Positions 10,756 through 18,944 of a DNA stretch of 64,000 nucleotides are shown one piece after another (the first letter of the stretch is position 1; each line of letters opens with the position of its first letter). The notes under the pieces were generated by a model. It had not been told where the DNA came from, searched no databases, and worked only from the letters and a program-made list of their open reading frames with translations. The stretch covers positions 7,874,001 to 7,938,000 of the forward strand of contig NZ_CP151726.1 of assembly GCF_038443385.1 (NCBI RefSeq). Reading direction: 5' to 3'. The translations under genes and the position numbers were made by a program. This DNA is from Stieleria varia. Its GTDB lineage: Bacteria > Planctomycetota > Planctomycetia > Pirellulales > Pirellulaceae.

Positions 10756-12033
10756 TTACTGGTTCAACGACTCCTGGATGACTTCGCTACTCGCCTTGGT
10801 ACCGAGTGACCCCCACAATCCATAAGGGCTTGGTGCACCGGGCACTCGACCTGGAGGGTTACCAGGTGCGTTACGCCGAACCGCTCCTGCGCGGCGATCA
10901 CCAGCCTCCACGGAATCCGACATGAAAATCACCGCTCCGTCGGCCATCAGAACATGAGCACCACCCTGGTGCCGACTACCGGCTGGCATGGTGCCCGCCG
11001 AATCAACCCACACACCGATGCATAGCTCGCTGTTGGGCGGCAAGATCGTGAACATGCCGGTGGTCGTGTAGCGGAAATTCGCCCAACTCATCCCTCGACC
11101 ATCGTGCTGACTGGTATAGAGCTGGACGGGCGCCGTACAGCCCGCTTCACCGGCAGCACACCACTTCGTCGGCTTCGTCGGACTGATTTGACCAAGGTCG
11201 GCGCAATAGGAAGGACTATCGCTGACATCGTTAGTACCATCTTGCTCCCACGATGCAGCCGTACGAATATCGCGGTCGCCCAAGTCCGACGGGATCTCAC
11301 CCATGGCAATTGTGTTGGACAAACCGTCCAAGATGTCACGGAACTTGCTCTCCTTTCTGACCATGAAGACGCCACGCGCAACGGCATTGAAGTTCTCTAC
11401 GTTGCCAGCGTTGTTTGGCCGCAAGTCACCCGTTTTGAAATTGTTGTGCCAAGTACCAGGAGCATCACCCAAACACACTGCGTAGTTGGTTCGTCCCAAA
11501 CCTGGCAAACCGACGCCGGGATCACTGGGACAACGCAAGGTCGGAATTTCAGTCGCCCAGGGAACGTACCCCGGGTTGCGAGAAAAGTTCCGCGGATTTG
11601 GTCCCATTGCCGGCCAACGAGCCGGCCCCGTCAAACCCGTGGTCGCAGGCGGAGCAGCACCGGTAACCGTTTGGGTACTGGGGTTGGAGATCTGTTCCCA
11701 TAACCCTTGCTGTTCCATGAACGGAAGCATGGGAACGTGTGCACTCAAAGCTTCGTGACTGGCATCATTGCCCGTCTGCCACCAATTGGGACTCTGCAGC
11801 CCGATGCCCGTACCACAACCGTGTGTGGGCAACTGCTTGTAATTGGAATGATAATTTTGAATCGCCAAACCAATCTGCTTGAAATTATTACTGCAACTCA
11901 TGCGTCGCGCTGCTTCACGCGCCGCCTGCACGGCTGGCAACAATAAGCCAACCAAAATTCCGATGATCGCAATCACCACCAACAGCTCCACCAACGTGAA
12001 ACCGCTCGCTACGTTCCTACGTGACGTAGTCAT
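10756..12033 (-). CDS. DUF1559 protein with prepilin-type N-terminus
   Basis: This 425-residue protein has a type IV prepilin leader, SGFTLVELLVVIAIIGILVG, cleaved after Gly with methylation of the new Phe. The text LLPAVQAAREAARRMSC that follows is the hallmark of the planctomycete DUF1559 family. The C-terminal part contains the family's typical ending region (GGAHVLMADGAVIFMSDSV). Such proteins are present in dozens of copies per planctomycete genome and are thought to be exported pseudopilins of unknown function. AAGGGG lies 8 bases before the ATG. The gene upstream on the same strand encodes a small lipoprotein. Confidence 0.93.
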   Translation of the reverse strand: MTTSRRNVASGFTLVELLVVIAIIGILVGLLLPAVQAAREAARRMSCSNNFKQIGLAIQNYHSNYKQLPTHGCGTGIGLQSPNWWQTGNDASHEALSAHVPMLPFMEQQGLWEQISNPSTQTVTGAAPPATTGLTGPARWPAMGPNPRNFSRNPGYVPWATEIPTLRCPSDPGVGLPGLGRTNYAVCLGDAPGTWHNNFKTGDLRPNNAGNVENFNAVARGVFMVRKESKFRDILDGLSNTIAMGEIPSDLGDRDIRTAASWEQDGTNDVSDSPSYCADLGQISPTKPTKWCAAGEAGCTAPVQLYTSQHDGRGMSWANFRYTTTGMFTILPPNSELCIGVWVDSAGTMPAGSRHQGGAHVLMADGAVIFMSDSVEAGDRRAGAVRRNAPGNPPGRVPGAPSPYGLWGSLGTKASSEVIQESLNQ

Positions 12034-12335
12034 GTGAAACCCCTTCTATAGAGGAGGACAAGAAAAAAACAACAGCCACGAGGCTATCAGATTGTCGCTG
12101 AAGATTCCACTAAGTCGTCGAAAGGTGACATGCGACGCCATTGCGATTTCACGAGCCCCTGCACGCCACCACGCAATGACATCCTGGCCTGACAGAAGGC
12201 CGCCATGCACGAGCGCCCAGCGGAAAGCCGGACGATAAAAAGACCCGCCAAATACTGCACCCTGAGATGCAGATTAGGCCGTGCTACTGAAGCTGCAGAC
12301 GGGATCAGAGTGCTCGGACCACGTCTTTTTGTCAA

Positions 12336-12358
12336 AAATCGCCGTCATGAGGCGATTT
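12336..12358 (-). terminator. Probable terminator after the small lipoprotein
   Basis: AAATCGCC and GGCGATTT form a perfect 8-bp stem with a 7-base loop. On the minus strand it is followed by TTTTTGAC. It lies 17 bases past the stop codon of the small lipoprotein, so that gene is probably transcribed separately from the DUF1559 gene. The rest of 12034-12374 holds no gene that I can support. Confidence 0.75.
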
Positions 12359-12374
12359 CACGCCAGAACCCTGC

Positions 12375-12560
12375 TCATTGCCTCATGTCAGCTTCCATCG
12401 CCTTGTTGTACTCCTCATCGGTCATGCCCTCCATCGCGGGCTGGTCTTCAACCACTTCCGGAGGCGCTTCCACGACCGTGTTCCCGCTGCTGCCGCAGCC
12501 AGAGAACGACAGGACAAAACAGCAACTGGCCGTCATGAGCAGTAAAGAAATTTTTCTCAT
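12375..12560 (-). CDS. Small lipoprotein, 61 residues
   Basis: The protein has a short positive N-terminus (MRKISLLL), a hydrophobic core and a lipobox LSFSGC. The mature part is only about 40 residues, acidic and rich in Glu and Pro (EAPPEVVEDQPAMEGMTDEE). Small lipoproteins of this sort commonly sit beside DUF1559 genes in planctomycetes. Function unknown. An AAAAAGGAAAAAAAA stretch lies just before the ATG, which supports translation. Confidence 0.75.
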   Translation of the reverse strand: MRKISLLLMTASCCFVLSFSGCGSSGNTVVEAPPEVVEDQPAMEGMTDEEYNKAMEADMRQ

Positions 12561-12789
12561 TTTTTTTCCTTTTTACCGGTCCGAATTGAAAGAACGTGAA
12601 TCACAGCAGTCTAACACGTCGCGTTGCGCCAAGAAACGCAGCGTTAAGAAAGTCGTTGATGATTGAGATTCAGTTGACGCTGCGCAAGCAGTGCTCGCAC
12701 ACCTTGGCGGATCGTTCGATCCGCATGGTCGACCAAGTCCAACAGCGGCAATACGCCGGCGTCATCTTTTGACTGGGCTGATCAAAATT

Positions 12790-12930
12790 TGGCGTTGACT
12801 TGATGTTTCGGCGTTGATTTCGTTCCATGCATCGCAATCAAAGTGAGCCTCAGGCGCTAGCCGTGGGCCGGCACCACAATCCGCCTCAGGCCCACGGCTA
12901 GCGCCTGAGGCTCACTCAATCAACAGACCG
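12790..12930. repeat. Palindromic intergenic element (27-bp arms)
   Basis: Arms at 12843-12869 (GTGAGCCTCAGGCGCTAGCC onward) and 12889-12915 are exact reverse complements over 27 bp, with a 19-base spacer. The left flank (TTTCGTTCCATGCATCGCAA) and the sequence GTTGACTTGATGTTTCGGCG further left recur at 20531-20860. The gap 12561-13101 otherwise holds only a four-copy GCAAGT run at 12954-12977 and no supported gene. Confidence 0.9.
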
Positions 12931-13101
12931 CGAGCACCAAGAAGGTTTGCATTGCAAGTGCAAGTGCAAGTGCAAGTGCCGGCAGACTATTTTGCAAATG
13001 GATTTTCTTGATTCATTTACCGTGGGCCGTCCAAAGTCGTGGGCCGGAATGGGTGCGATACACTCAGTGCGAAAACGTTTCGCTGCAGAGTTTCGACAAC
13101 A

Positions 13102-14190
13102 TCAATATGCTTCATCGAATTTGAATTCCGGATCGATCGTTCTCGCTAACTCAACGATCTGATCTTCGCTGTCGGGACGATGGATCGCGCACAACCGAGC
13201 AGCGTCCATGTAGGGCAACGCCGTTTCGTTGTCGTCTGCCGTGGCCAGTTTCTGGCATGTCTGGGTAATGTCACCAACGCGGAACAGATTGCGAATCAGG
13301 TTGCTGGTTTCCTGGCTCGCAGCTTGATACCCATCAGCATTCAAGATGGGACCAAGATCCGGATTGATGAAACAACGGTTTCTGATCAAATTGCCTCTGC
13401 TTTGCCAATAGCCGCCGGAGTCTTTTTCCCGTCCTGACGAGTAATTGCTGAACAAGACCACCCCGATCTCGTTCGGATCGTCATATTGAGTTGGCAATTC
13501 GATTGCCAGCCCCCATGACTCCCGAGCCTCCAGGACTTTGCCGTCCCATTCCTCGGGCAACTCAAAGGGAAAACTCAAGTTACCGCCGGCCTCATCGAAT
13601 GCGAACATCGACATCTCTGGCGGCGGCAACTTACTGTTTGAAATCACCCTCGCGATCTCGTCCAGATCGTCGCCTTCATAAGGGTGGCCGAACTCCAGAA
13701 AATCCTCAAGCGGCTTGAACACGCTGGTCGACACCAAGACCCAGCGTTCCTCACGGTGACTTTCTGGGCGACTCTCGTCGTGACTCTCGCTGCGGTGCCC
13801 GATCCGTTGGACCAAGGTCGCGGTGTGCACATTGTATCTGTCGAATTTCTCGATTTGCTTGAGCGAGACTCGTAGTTGACGTTGAGCGAATAGCACACGC
13901 GGCTCGCCGTCTTTCCGCTTCGCGATAGCGTCTGAGAAACCGTCTCGTCGCATCACCGTTCGCGTCACAAGACTCGTCAACGAATCGTCTCCAGAGTTCA
14001 TCGACTCAAGACGTCCTTCGCGAGCAGCCTGCACGACAGACTTGAGCGTCGTTAGGAGCGAGTCGATTTGCGGAATCCCAGCTTTATCAATCTCCATCGG
14101 CCGCGATTCGACATGTCTGCCGCATCCAGCGAAAAAAAGCAGACAGATGGCGATAGCGACAACGCACCGGCTTACCGACTTGCGTTTCAT
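13102..14190 (-). CDS. Hypothetical lipoprotein
   Basis: This 362-residue protein begins MKRKSVSRCVVAIAICLLFFAGC, a lipoprotein signal with lipobox FFAGC. I do not recognise the mature part. It is highly charged and probably globular, with a short His/Ser/Glu-rich linker near residue 130 (SHDESRPESHREE) and few repeats. The frame starts at 14202 with MIQP; the ATG at 14190 is preferred because it gives the canonical charged N-region. Neighbours give no clue, though the next gene upstream on this strand encodes a small membrane protein. Confidence 0.7.
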   Translation of the reverse strand: MKRKSVSRCVVAIAICLLFFAGCGRHVESRPMEIDKAGIPQIDSLLTTLKSVVQAAREGRLESMNSGDDSLTSLVTRTVMRRDGFSDAIAKRKDGEPRVLFAQRQLRVSLKQIEKFDRYNVHTATLVQRIGHRSESHDESRPESHREERWVLVSTSVFKPLEDFLEFGHPYEGDDLDEIARVISNSKLPPPEMSMFAFDEAGGNLSFPFELPEEWDGKVLEARESWGLAIELPTQYDDPNEIGVVLFSNYSSGREKDSGGYWQSRGNLIRNRCFINPDLGPILNADGYQAASQETSNLIRNLFRVGDITQTCQKLATADDNETALPYMDAARLCAIHRPDSEDQIVELARTIDPEFKFDEAY

Positions 14191-14354
14191 GGGTTGGATC
14201 ATCGTTGACTCACAGCGTTCAAACGTAGGAGAACAGTTACCTGTTCACACAAGAGTTTTCGTTTGTATCTTCGCCCAGCCATTCTCGACGTTTTTTGGCT
14301 GAATGTCAAAGATTTCCGTTCGCAGCAACTTGGTCAACGTCAGTACGAGCGAAC

Positions 14355-14759
14355 TCAAGTTCCAGATTCGGCGCCGACGCTGTCTGGATCTGCTTGAGGA
14401 TTCGACGACGGCCAACGTCCCTTTGCTGCAATCGAAATCGCACCCACGCACATCGCGACATAAAGACCTCGCCCCGTGCGTCCAACTTTGATTTCAGGAT
14501 TGATGTACGACTGAATCAGAATCCAACCGACGACGAGGGCGGTGACTCCCCCAACCATTCGCAGCGCAACAGTACGCCATTTCTGACCCAGGCAGGCCAG
14601 TGCGACGAGCATCGGAAACACGCTCATTAATGCGAAGGAAAGCGGGCTCCCCGCAGTCGATTCGGTCAGGGCGAGAAACGCAGAAAGTGATAGTAGCACT
14701 CCGGCAAACAATGCGGAGATGATTCCTGCCGCAATCGCGAGGCTGGATCTTGACTTCAT
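14355..14759 (-). CDS. Hypothetical membrane protein
   Basis: The product has 134 residues and four probable membrane helices: near 8-32, 43-57, 66-85 and 98-112. The polar C-terminal tail carries SSNPQADPDSVGAES. No family recognised. The ATG at 14759 gives a plausible N-terminus (MKSRSSLAIAAGIISALFAG). It is on the same strand as the lipoprotein gene downstream but separated by 164 bases. Confidence 0.55.
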   Translation of the reverse strand: MKSRSSLAIAAGIISALFAGVLLSLSAFLALTESTAGSPLSFALMSVFPMLVALACLGQKWRTVALRMVGGVTALVVGWILIQSYINPEIKVGRTGRGLYVAMCVGAISIAAKGRWPSSNPQADPDSVGAESGT

Positions 14760-14905
14760 GGTACAAGGCTTCCGAGCTTAGGGGTATTTCTGACGAATGG
14801 TGCGTCATTCGCTGATGAGTCGTACATTGCCGATAGAAGGCCGTTGCAATTGACGTGCATTCAATGCTGGAACAGCGCCGCAAGATAGTTTGCAAACGCT
14901 CGCTG

Positions 14906-15502
14906 CTACGCGTATGCAAGAGATGGTCTTTGGGAGGTTTGAGTCCGGTTGGCTTCGGCGTTCGTCGTGCCCAAGCATTGCTCGGCCAACTTGGCGACTT
15001 CCGCCGGATCGGTGATTTCGCAGAGTGGTTGAACTCCTGCTTGCGTTTGGGCGACCACCAAAATCTTTCCTCCGCATTTCAGCAACAAGATCTTTGTTGC
15101 TGCGTCGATCTGAGTGCTGCCCAAATGCTGAACCACGGATCCCGGTGCGATTTTTGACATCGCTTGGTTTCCGCCGTAGCGCCGAGAGATCCAAACCAAC
15201 CCGGCAAATAGCCCCAACACGACCACTAGACTGCTGACCGTACTGATCAAGGGTCCGGCAAGGATTGATTTGGATTCGATTTCGGCAGGGGCCTCCGACG
15301 CATCGGCCGGCCGCAGCGTCGGGAAACCATCTGCAGCAAGCGGGCGCGGTCGCTGCGTGGGGGCCGATGCCAAATCGGCTTGTGTGGCAACAGTATCCGA
15401 CTCGGGGACTTGATAGAAACCTTGACCTGAAGCGGGCATCATCGTGACCAACAGCATCGCTGCGGCGACGCAATAACCGAGCGGTCGGTGGCAAAATCTC
15501 AT
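14906..15502 (-). CDS. fliO: Flagellar biosynthesis protein FliO-like
   Basis: The protein has 198 residues: a signal-like N-terminal hydrophobic stretch, a linker, a membrane helix near 84-106 (SSLVVVLGLFAGLVWISRRY) and a FliO cytoplasmic domain (VVQHLGSTQIDAATKILLLK). FliO helps assemble the FliPQR core of the flagellar export gate at the inner membrane. Its ATG overlaps the stop of fliN in an ATGA, so the two are co-translated. No fliP, fliQ or fliR follows, so the pair is detached from the main export operon. Confidence 0.75.
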   Translation of the reverse strand: MRFCHRPLGYCVAAAMLLVTMMPASGQGFYQVPESDTVATQADLASAPTQRPRPLAADGFPTLRPADASEAPAEIESKSILAGPLISTVSSLVVVLGLFAGLVWISRRYGGNQAMSKIAPGSVVQHLGSTQIDAATKILLLKCGGKILVVAQTQAGVQPLCEITDPAEVAKLAEQCLGTTNAEANRTQTSQRPSLAYA

Positions 15503-15825
15503 CAGGCTGCTTTCACTCGTTGTGTGATTCGTAGCTTCAATTCATTATCCACCCACACGAGCTCGCCCAAGGCACTCAGCTCGTCGCCGACGAATATCTC
15601 CAGCGGCTCGTCAGCCCCGCAGTCAAGCTCGATCACGGATCCAGACGTCAACCTCAACGCATCGCTGCACCTCAGGCGTGTGCGTCCCAATACGATCCGA
15701 ACGGTGTCGGCCGCATCCCGTGATCTGGGTGAGTCCAGCTCTGGTGATGTCGGCTCGCAGGGCGTCAACTCATCCAAGACGAAAGGACGCACAGACGCAC
15801 GTGCTCCGGTGGTGAGATGATCCAT
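15502..15825 (-). CDS. fliN: Flagellar motor switch protein FliN-like
   Basis: The product has 107 residues. The C-terminal 65 residues form a SpoA (surface presentation of antigens) domain: VRIVLGRTRLRCSDALRLTS, GSVIELDCGADEPLEIFVGD and GELVWVDNELKLRITQRV. FliN forms the bottom of the C-ring that controls flagellar rotation and docks the export apparatus. The length is in the usual FliN range, with a Pro/Ser/Glu-rich N-terminal tail. It is directly coupled to fliO. A type III secretion SctQ homologue is the alternative, but the FliO partner favours the flagellum. Confidence 0.78.
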   Translation of the reverse strand: MDHLTTGARASVRPFVLDELTPCEPTSPELDSPRSRDAADTVRIVLGRTRLRCSDALRLTSGSVIELDCGADEPLEIFVGDELSALGELVWVDNELKLRITQRVKAA

Positions 15826-15932
15826 GACAAAATCGAAAGGGGGGGAAACGTCGGTATGGGAAGATAACGTTTCCTGAAATTTGCTCGACTGATCAAGTCC
15901 AATTCGTGTGCTAGCAAAACGCTATGATCAAA

Positions 15933-16640
15933 CTATCCGCGCAAGGGACGGTACAAATCCAGTTGTTCTCGGTCGGCAAGCTGCGAGTAGATCTGGACGA
16001 TTTCTTTCCAACCGACGTGGAGGTCTCGCTCTGGATCGACCTTGGCAGACGGGGCGCCGGATCGGCCGAGTTCAAAATGAAAGACGGCCGGCAGAGAAAA
16101 CGAACGCGAGATTTCGTCGGACTCGCCCGTCGCCACGATGACGGCTTCCACATCCAACGTCTCCGTGGTGCCGTCATCACGTTTAAACGTCAAACGAAAA
16201 TCCGGCGGTGGTTCTTCGTCATCATCCTCCTCGCCCGTTTCTTCGTTCGTTTCATTTGACGGTTGTTCCGGCACGGGAACCCAGTCCATTGCGGTCACCA
16301 CACAGCCCTCGCGAACTCGATCGCTGAGCAAGTCCGATTGAGTCAGGGGCAGCAGGGCGTTGTTGATCCACTGACCGATCGTCACGGGCAGCGTCATCGG
16401 AGCATTATCGCCACGTTGGGCGTTGAGTGCGGAGATCGCAAGCGGCGTGAGGCATCGATCGGGCATCATCGGCAACGGCTCCTCTCGCCGTTGGTACATC
16501 GAGTATCCGACTCGGTGGGCTTCGATCACGGTGACGTCGTAGCCGAGGTAGCGGCCGTACAAAGCGGCTTCGATGCCGAGCGGTCCGGCACCGATGACTG
16601 CGATCGAGCCGGGGGGCTCCAAAACAAAGGGATGATTCAT
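15933..16640 (-). CDS. Short FAD/NAD(P)-binding oxidoreductase-like protein
   Basis: This 235-residue protein has an N-terminal Rossmann dinucleotide fold (IAVIGAGPLGIEAALYGRYL, then VTVIEA) and a later VEAVIVATGESDE, as in the pyridine nucleotide-disulphide and flavin monooxygenase families. An acidic stretch (EETGEEDDDEEPPP) interrupts the middle. Full members of these families are usually 350 residues or more, so this one is short, perhaps C-terminally truncated; only 107 bases remain before fliN. ATG 16640 was chosen because the frame upstream overlaps the preceding gene. It lies 14 bases after the DUF2064-ThiO gene, so the two are likely one operon. Confidence 0.65.
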   Translation of the reverse strand: MNHPFVLEPPGSIAVIGAGPLGIEAALYGRYLGYDVTVIEAHRVGYSMYQRREEPLPMMPDRCLTPLAISALNAQRGDNAPMTLPVTIGQWINNALLPLTQSDLLSDRVREGCVVTAMDWVPVPEQPSNETNEETGEEDDDEEPPPDFRLTFKRDDGTTETLDVEAVIVATGESDEISRSFSLPAVFHFELGRSGAPSAKVDPERDLHVGWKEIVQIYSQLADREQLDLYRPLRG

Positions 16641-16654
16641 GATCGAGAACGTGA

Positions 16655-18649
16655 TCAGACAGGAGAGGGTTGTTGCTGTTGCTTGCCGATCCGGAAAGCA
16701 TCCAGATCGAGGCTGTTCTGGCAACCGGTGATCAAATCAGCCATTACGACTGCAGTGCCCGGCGAGAGATGGATACCACTACGATAGTGTCCGGCGGCGA
16801 CAAAAACGCCAGGCTGATCGGGCACCGGACCGATCATGGGAAAGCCGTCGAAGGTCATGGGACGCAAGCCGGACCATGCTCGGAATTCCACCGCGTCGTC
16901 GAGCGCAGGGGCGAACTTGCGGATGAAGTCCCGCAATTGGGCAAGGCCGGCCGGAGTCGTCCCGTGCTGCAATCCGACTTCCTCCTCGTTGGAGCCCACC
17001 AACGTCAACCCATCGACGCGAGGGACAAAATATCGGTTGCCCAAGTTGATCACGCTGCGAAAAGGAGGATGCTCGCTTTTCAATTGCAAGACTTGTCCCC
17101 GCACAGGCACGATGCTTTGCGACAGACGCAGTTGACCCGCGATGCGTCCGAGTCCGACGCCGCCACAGAGAATGACGCGGTGACTGTCACAGCGAAATCG
17201 GCTTGTCGCCGGACCAGCCTTGGTAGGCTCGCCACAGGTCCCCAGCAATTCGACAGAACCGCTTGCACTGAGTACATCGTCCACACGATGGAACTCGCGA
17301 AATTGCACACCAAGTGATCGGCATGCAGCGACCAGAGCACGCGTGTAATCGGGGGTGCGAATTTGGTACTCGTCGGGAACCCACCAGGCGGCAGCGGATT
17401 CACCAGCACCAATGTTGCTGGCACCAGAATGATTCGCAGCCCAGCTCGCCAGGTTGGGCTCGCACTTGACGAGTTCTGCCAACGAGCGGCGATCGCACTC
17501 GATTCCCAAGTCGTGCCAGTATTGGGTCATGCCGACCATCGCGCCGATCTCACCGGGGGTGTCGGCGAGATACCAACCGCCACAACGCAGCAATTGGATA
17601 TCGATGCCCGTCTGCTGCCGCAGTTTCTCTGCCCAGCGAGGAAACAACTGATGGCTCAGACCACGCAAACGATCGATGGGGTCTGAGGCGGTGTCCAAGC
17701 GTGCGGGCGGCAGGATCCCGGCGCCGGCCCATGACGTGCCGCGTCCCAGACGCCCGGCGTCCAGTACAGTCACTTCAACGGACCGCTGGGCCAGTTCCCA
17801 AGCGATCGCCAGTCCGATCACCCCCCCACCAACAATCGTCACGTCAGACTGGAAACGGGGCTCGTGGTTCGTCGTCGTCATCACGTCGTCAATCTTTTGC
17901 AGCAGTGGATGCAGGGAAGCATTTGGGGCAGGAGTATTTGGGGCATGTTTGCTCAGTTGGGTTTGCAGGTTTTGTAGTTCGGTGATGGTGTCGATGTCTT
18001 CCATCGTGGGCAGCAAGGCCAGAGAAAGCTCCGCGGCGCGAACGCGTTTCACCGTTTCGTCGAACACTTGATCACTGCTCCACGGCATTTCCTGCATCAA
18101 GGATTCATACCTTGGTGACCACTGTCCCGAGAAACCGATCAAGTAGTAACCGCCGTCGCGAGCCGGCCCCAACACGACATCGTGGGTGGCCAAGTGTTCA
18201 AACGCGAGTTGAATCGTACCGGCATCCAAAGTGGGACAATCCGCACCAATCAGTATGCACCGATTGGGCACACGTCGGGACGTTGCGGTTGAGCCCCCGT
18301 CATCATCATGCCTCTGGGAAACTTGCATTTGGGACCGAAACCAAGTCATCATTCGGTGCCCCAAGTCACCGTCGCTTTGCAAACAGGTTTCCCACGTGTC
18401 GGGCAGTTCTTGCCGAAACGCCGCCAGCCGCTCTGGCGGACTGACGACAAACCACCGGCTCTCACCGGACTGTCCAAGCTGATCGGCCAGATGAAGGCAG
18501 AAAAGACGATGCAAAGCCGCTGCGTTGGCGGAGCCGATGGCCGCGGCCAAGCGGGTTTTGACGGCACCGGCAGACCAGTATTTGGCCATCACCCCGAGAC
18601 GAGTCGGCCAAGGCGTGTCGAATTCGGTATTTTTTCCCGTAACGGTCAT
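16655..18649 (-). CDS. Fusion of DUF2064 glycosyltransferase and ThiO-like glycine oxidase
   Basis: This 664-residue frame joins two enzymes. Residues about 20-225 are a TIGR04282/DUF2064 nucleotidyl-sugar transferase-like domain (GAVKTRLAAAIG, ILIGADCPTLDAGTI, VVLGPARDGGYYLIGF). After a linker of about 30 residues comes a DAO-type FAD oxidase (VTIVGGGVIGLAIAWELAQR, RGTSWAGAGILPPAR, and AAGHYRSGIHLSPGT near the end), which matches ThiO, the glycine oxidase that makes iminoacetate for thiamine thiazole. An internal ATG at the linker (MTTTNHEPRF) could start ThiO alone. No other thiamine gene is next to it. The start chosen is the ATG at 18649. Confidence 0.85.
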   Translation of the reverse strand: MTVTGKNTEFDTPWPTRLGVMAKYWSAGAVKTRLAAAIGSANAAALHRLFCLHLADQLGQSGESRWFVVSPPERLAAFRQELPDTWETCLQSDGDLGHRMMTWFRSQMQVSQRHDDDGGSTATSRRVPNRCILIGADCPTLDAGTIQLAFEHLATHDVVLGPARDGGYYLIGFSGQWSPRYESLMQEMPWSSDQVFDETVKRVRAAELSLALLPTMEDIDTITELQNLQTQLSKHAPNTPAPNASLHPLLQKIDDVMTTTNHEPRFQSDVTIVGGGVIGLAIAWELAQRSVEVTVLDAGRLGRGTSWAGAGILPPARLDTASDPIDRLRGLSHQLFPRWAEKLRQQTGIDIQLLRCGGWYLADTPGEIGAMVGMTQYWHDLGIECDRRSLAELVKCEPNLASWAANHSGASNIGAGESAAAWWVPDEYQIRTPDYTRALVAACRSLGVQFREFHRVDDVLSASGSVELLGTCGEPTKAGPATSRFRCDSHRVILCGGVGLGRIAGQLRLSQSIVPVRGQVLQLKSEHPPFRSVINLGNRYFVPRVDGLTLVGSNEEEVGLQHGTTPAGLAQLRDFIRKFAPALDDAVEFRAWSGLRPMTFDGFPMIGPVPDQPGVFVAAGHYRSGIHLSPGTAVVMADLITGCQNSLDLDAFRIGKQQQQPSPV

Positions 18650-18944
18650 GAGGCCAGTTTTTGTGCGTTGATCGAATGATTCTGCGTTCAATCGGGCTGG
18701 AGGTGTCCGAGGCCCTATCGAGCCGCCAATATCGTTCCAGACCCACAAATAGGACGTTCTGGGTTGTTGATGTTGGCCACAACCGCGAAAATGGAAGATA
18801 GCGGAGTTGATTGACGCGGTTAATATGGTGGATTGAAGCAGGTTCACTGAGGGATTCTTAACTTGTGGCGCCAACCTTGATATCCTTTTCCCTTGCTGAT
18901 CCTTTCCATCACATCAAAATCCATGGGGTCACGGCCGGCAGCCC

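Noticed and set aside
12947-13162. A small frame with repeated Lys-Cys
   Set aside because: It is only the translation of the four-copy GCAAGT hexamer in an intergenic gap.
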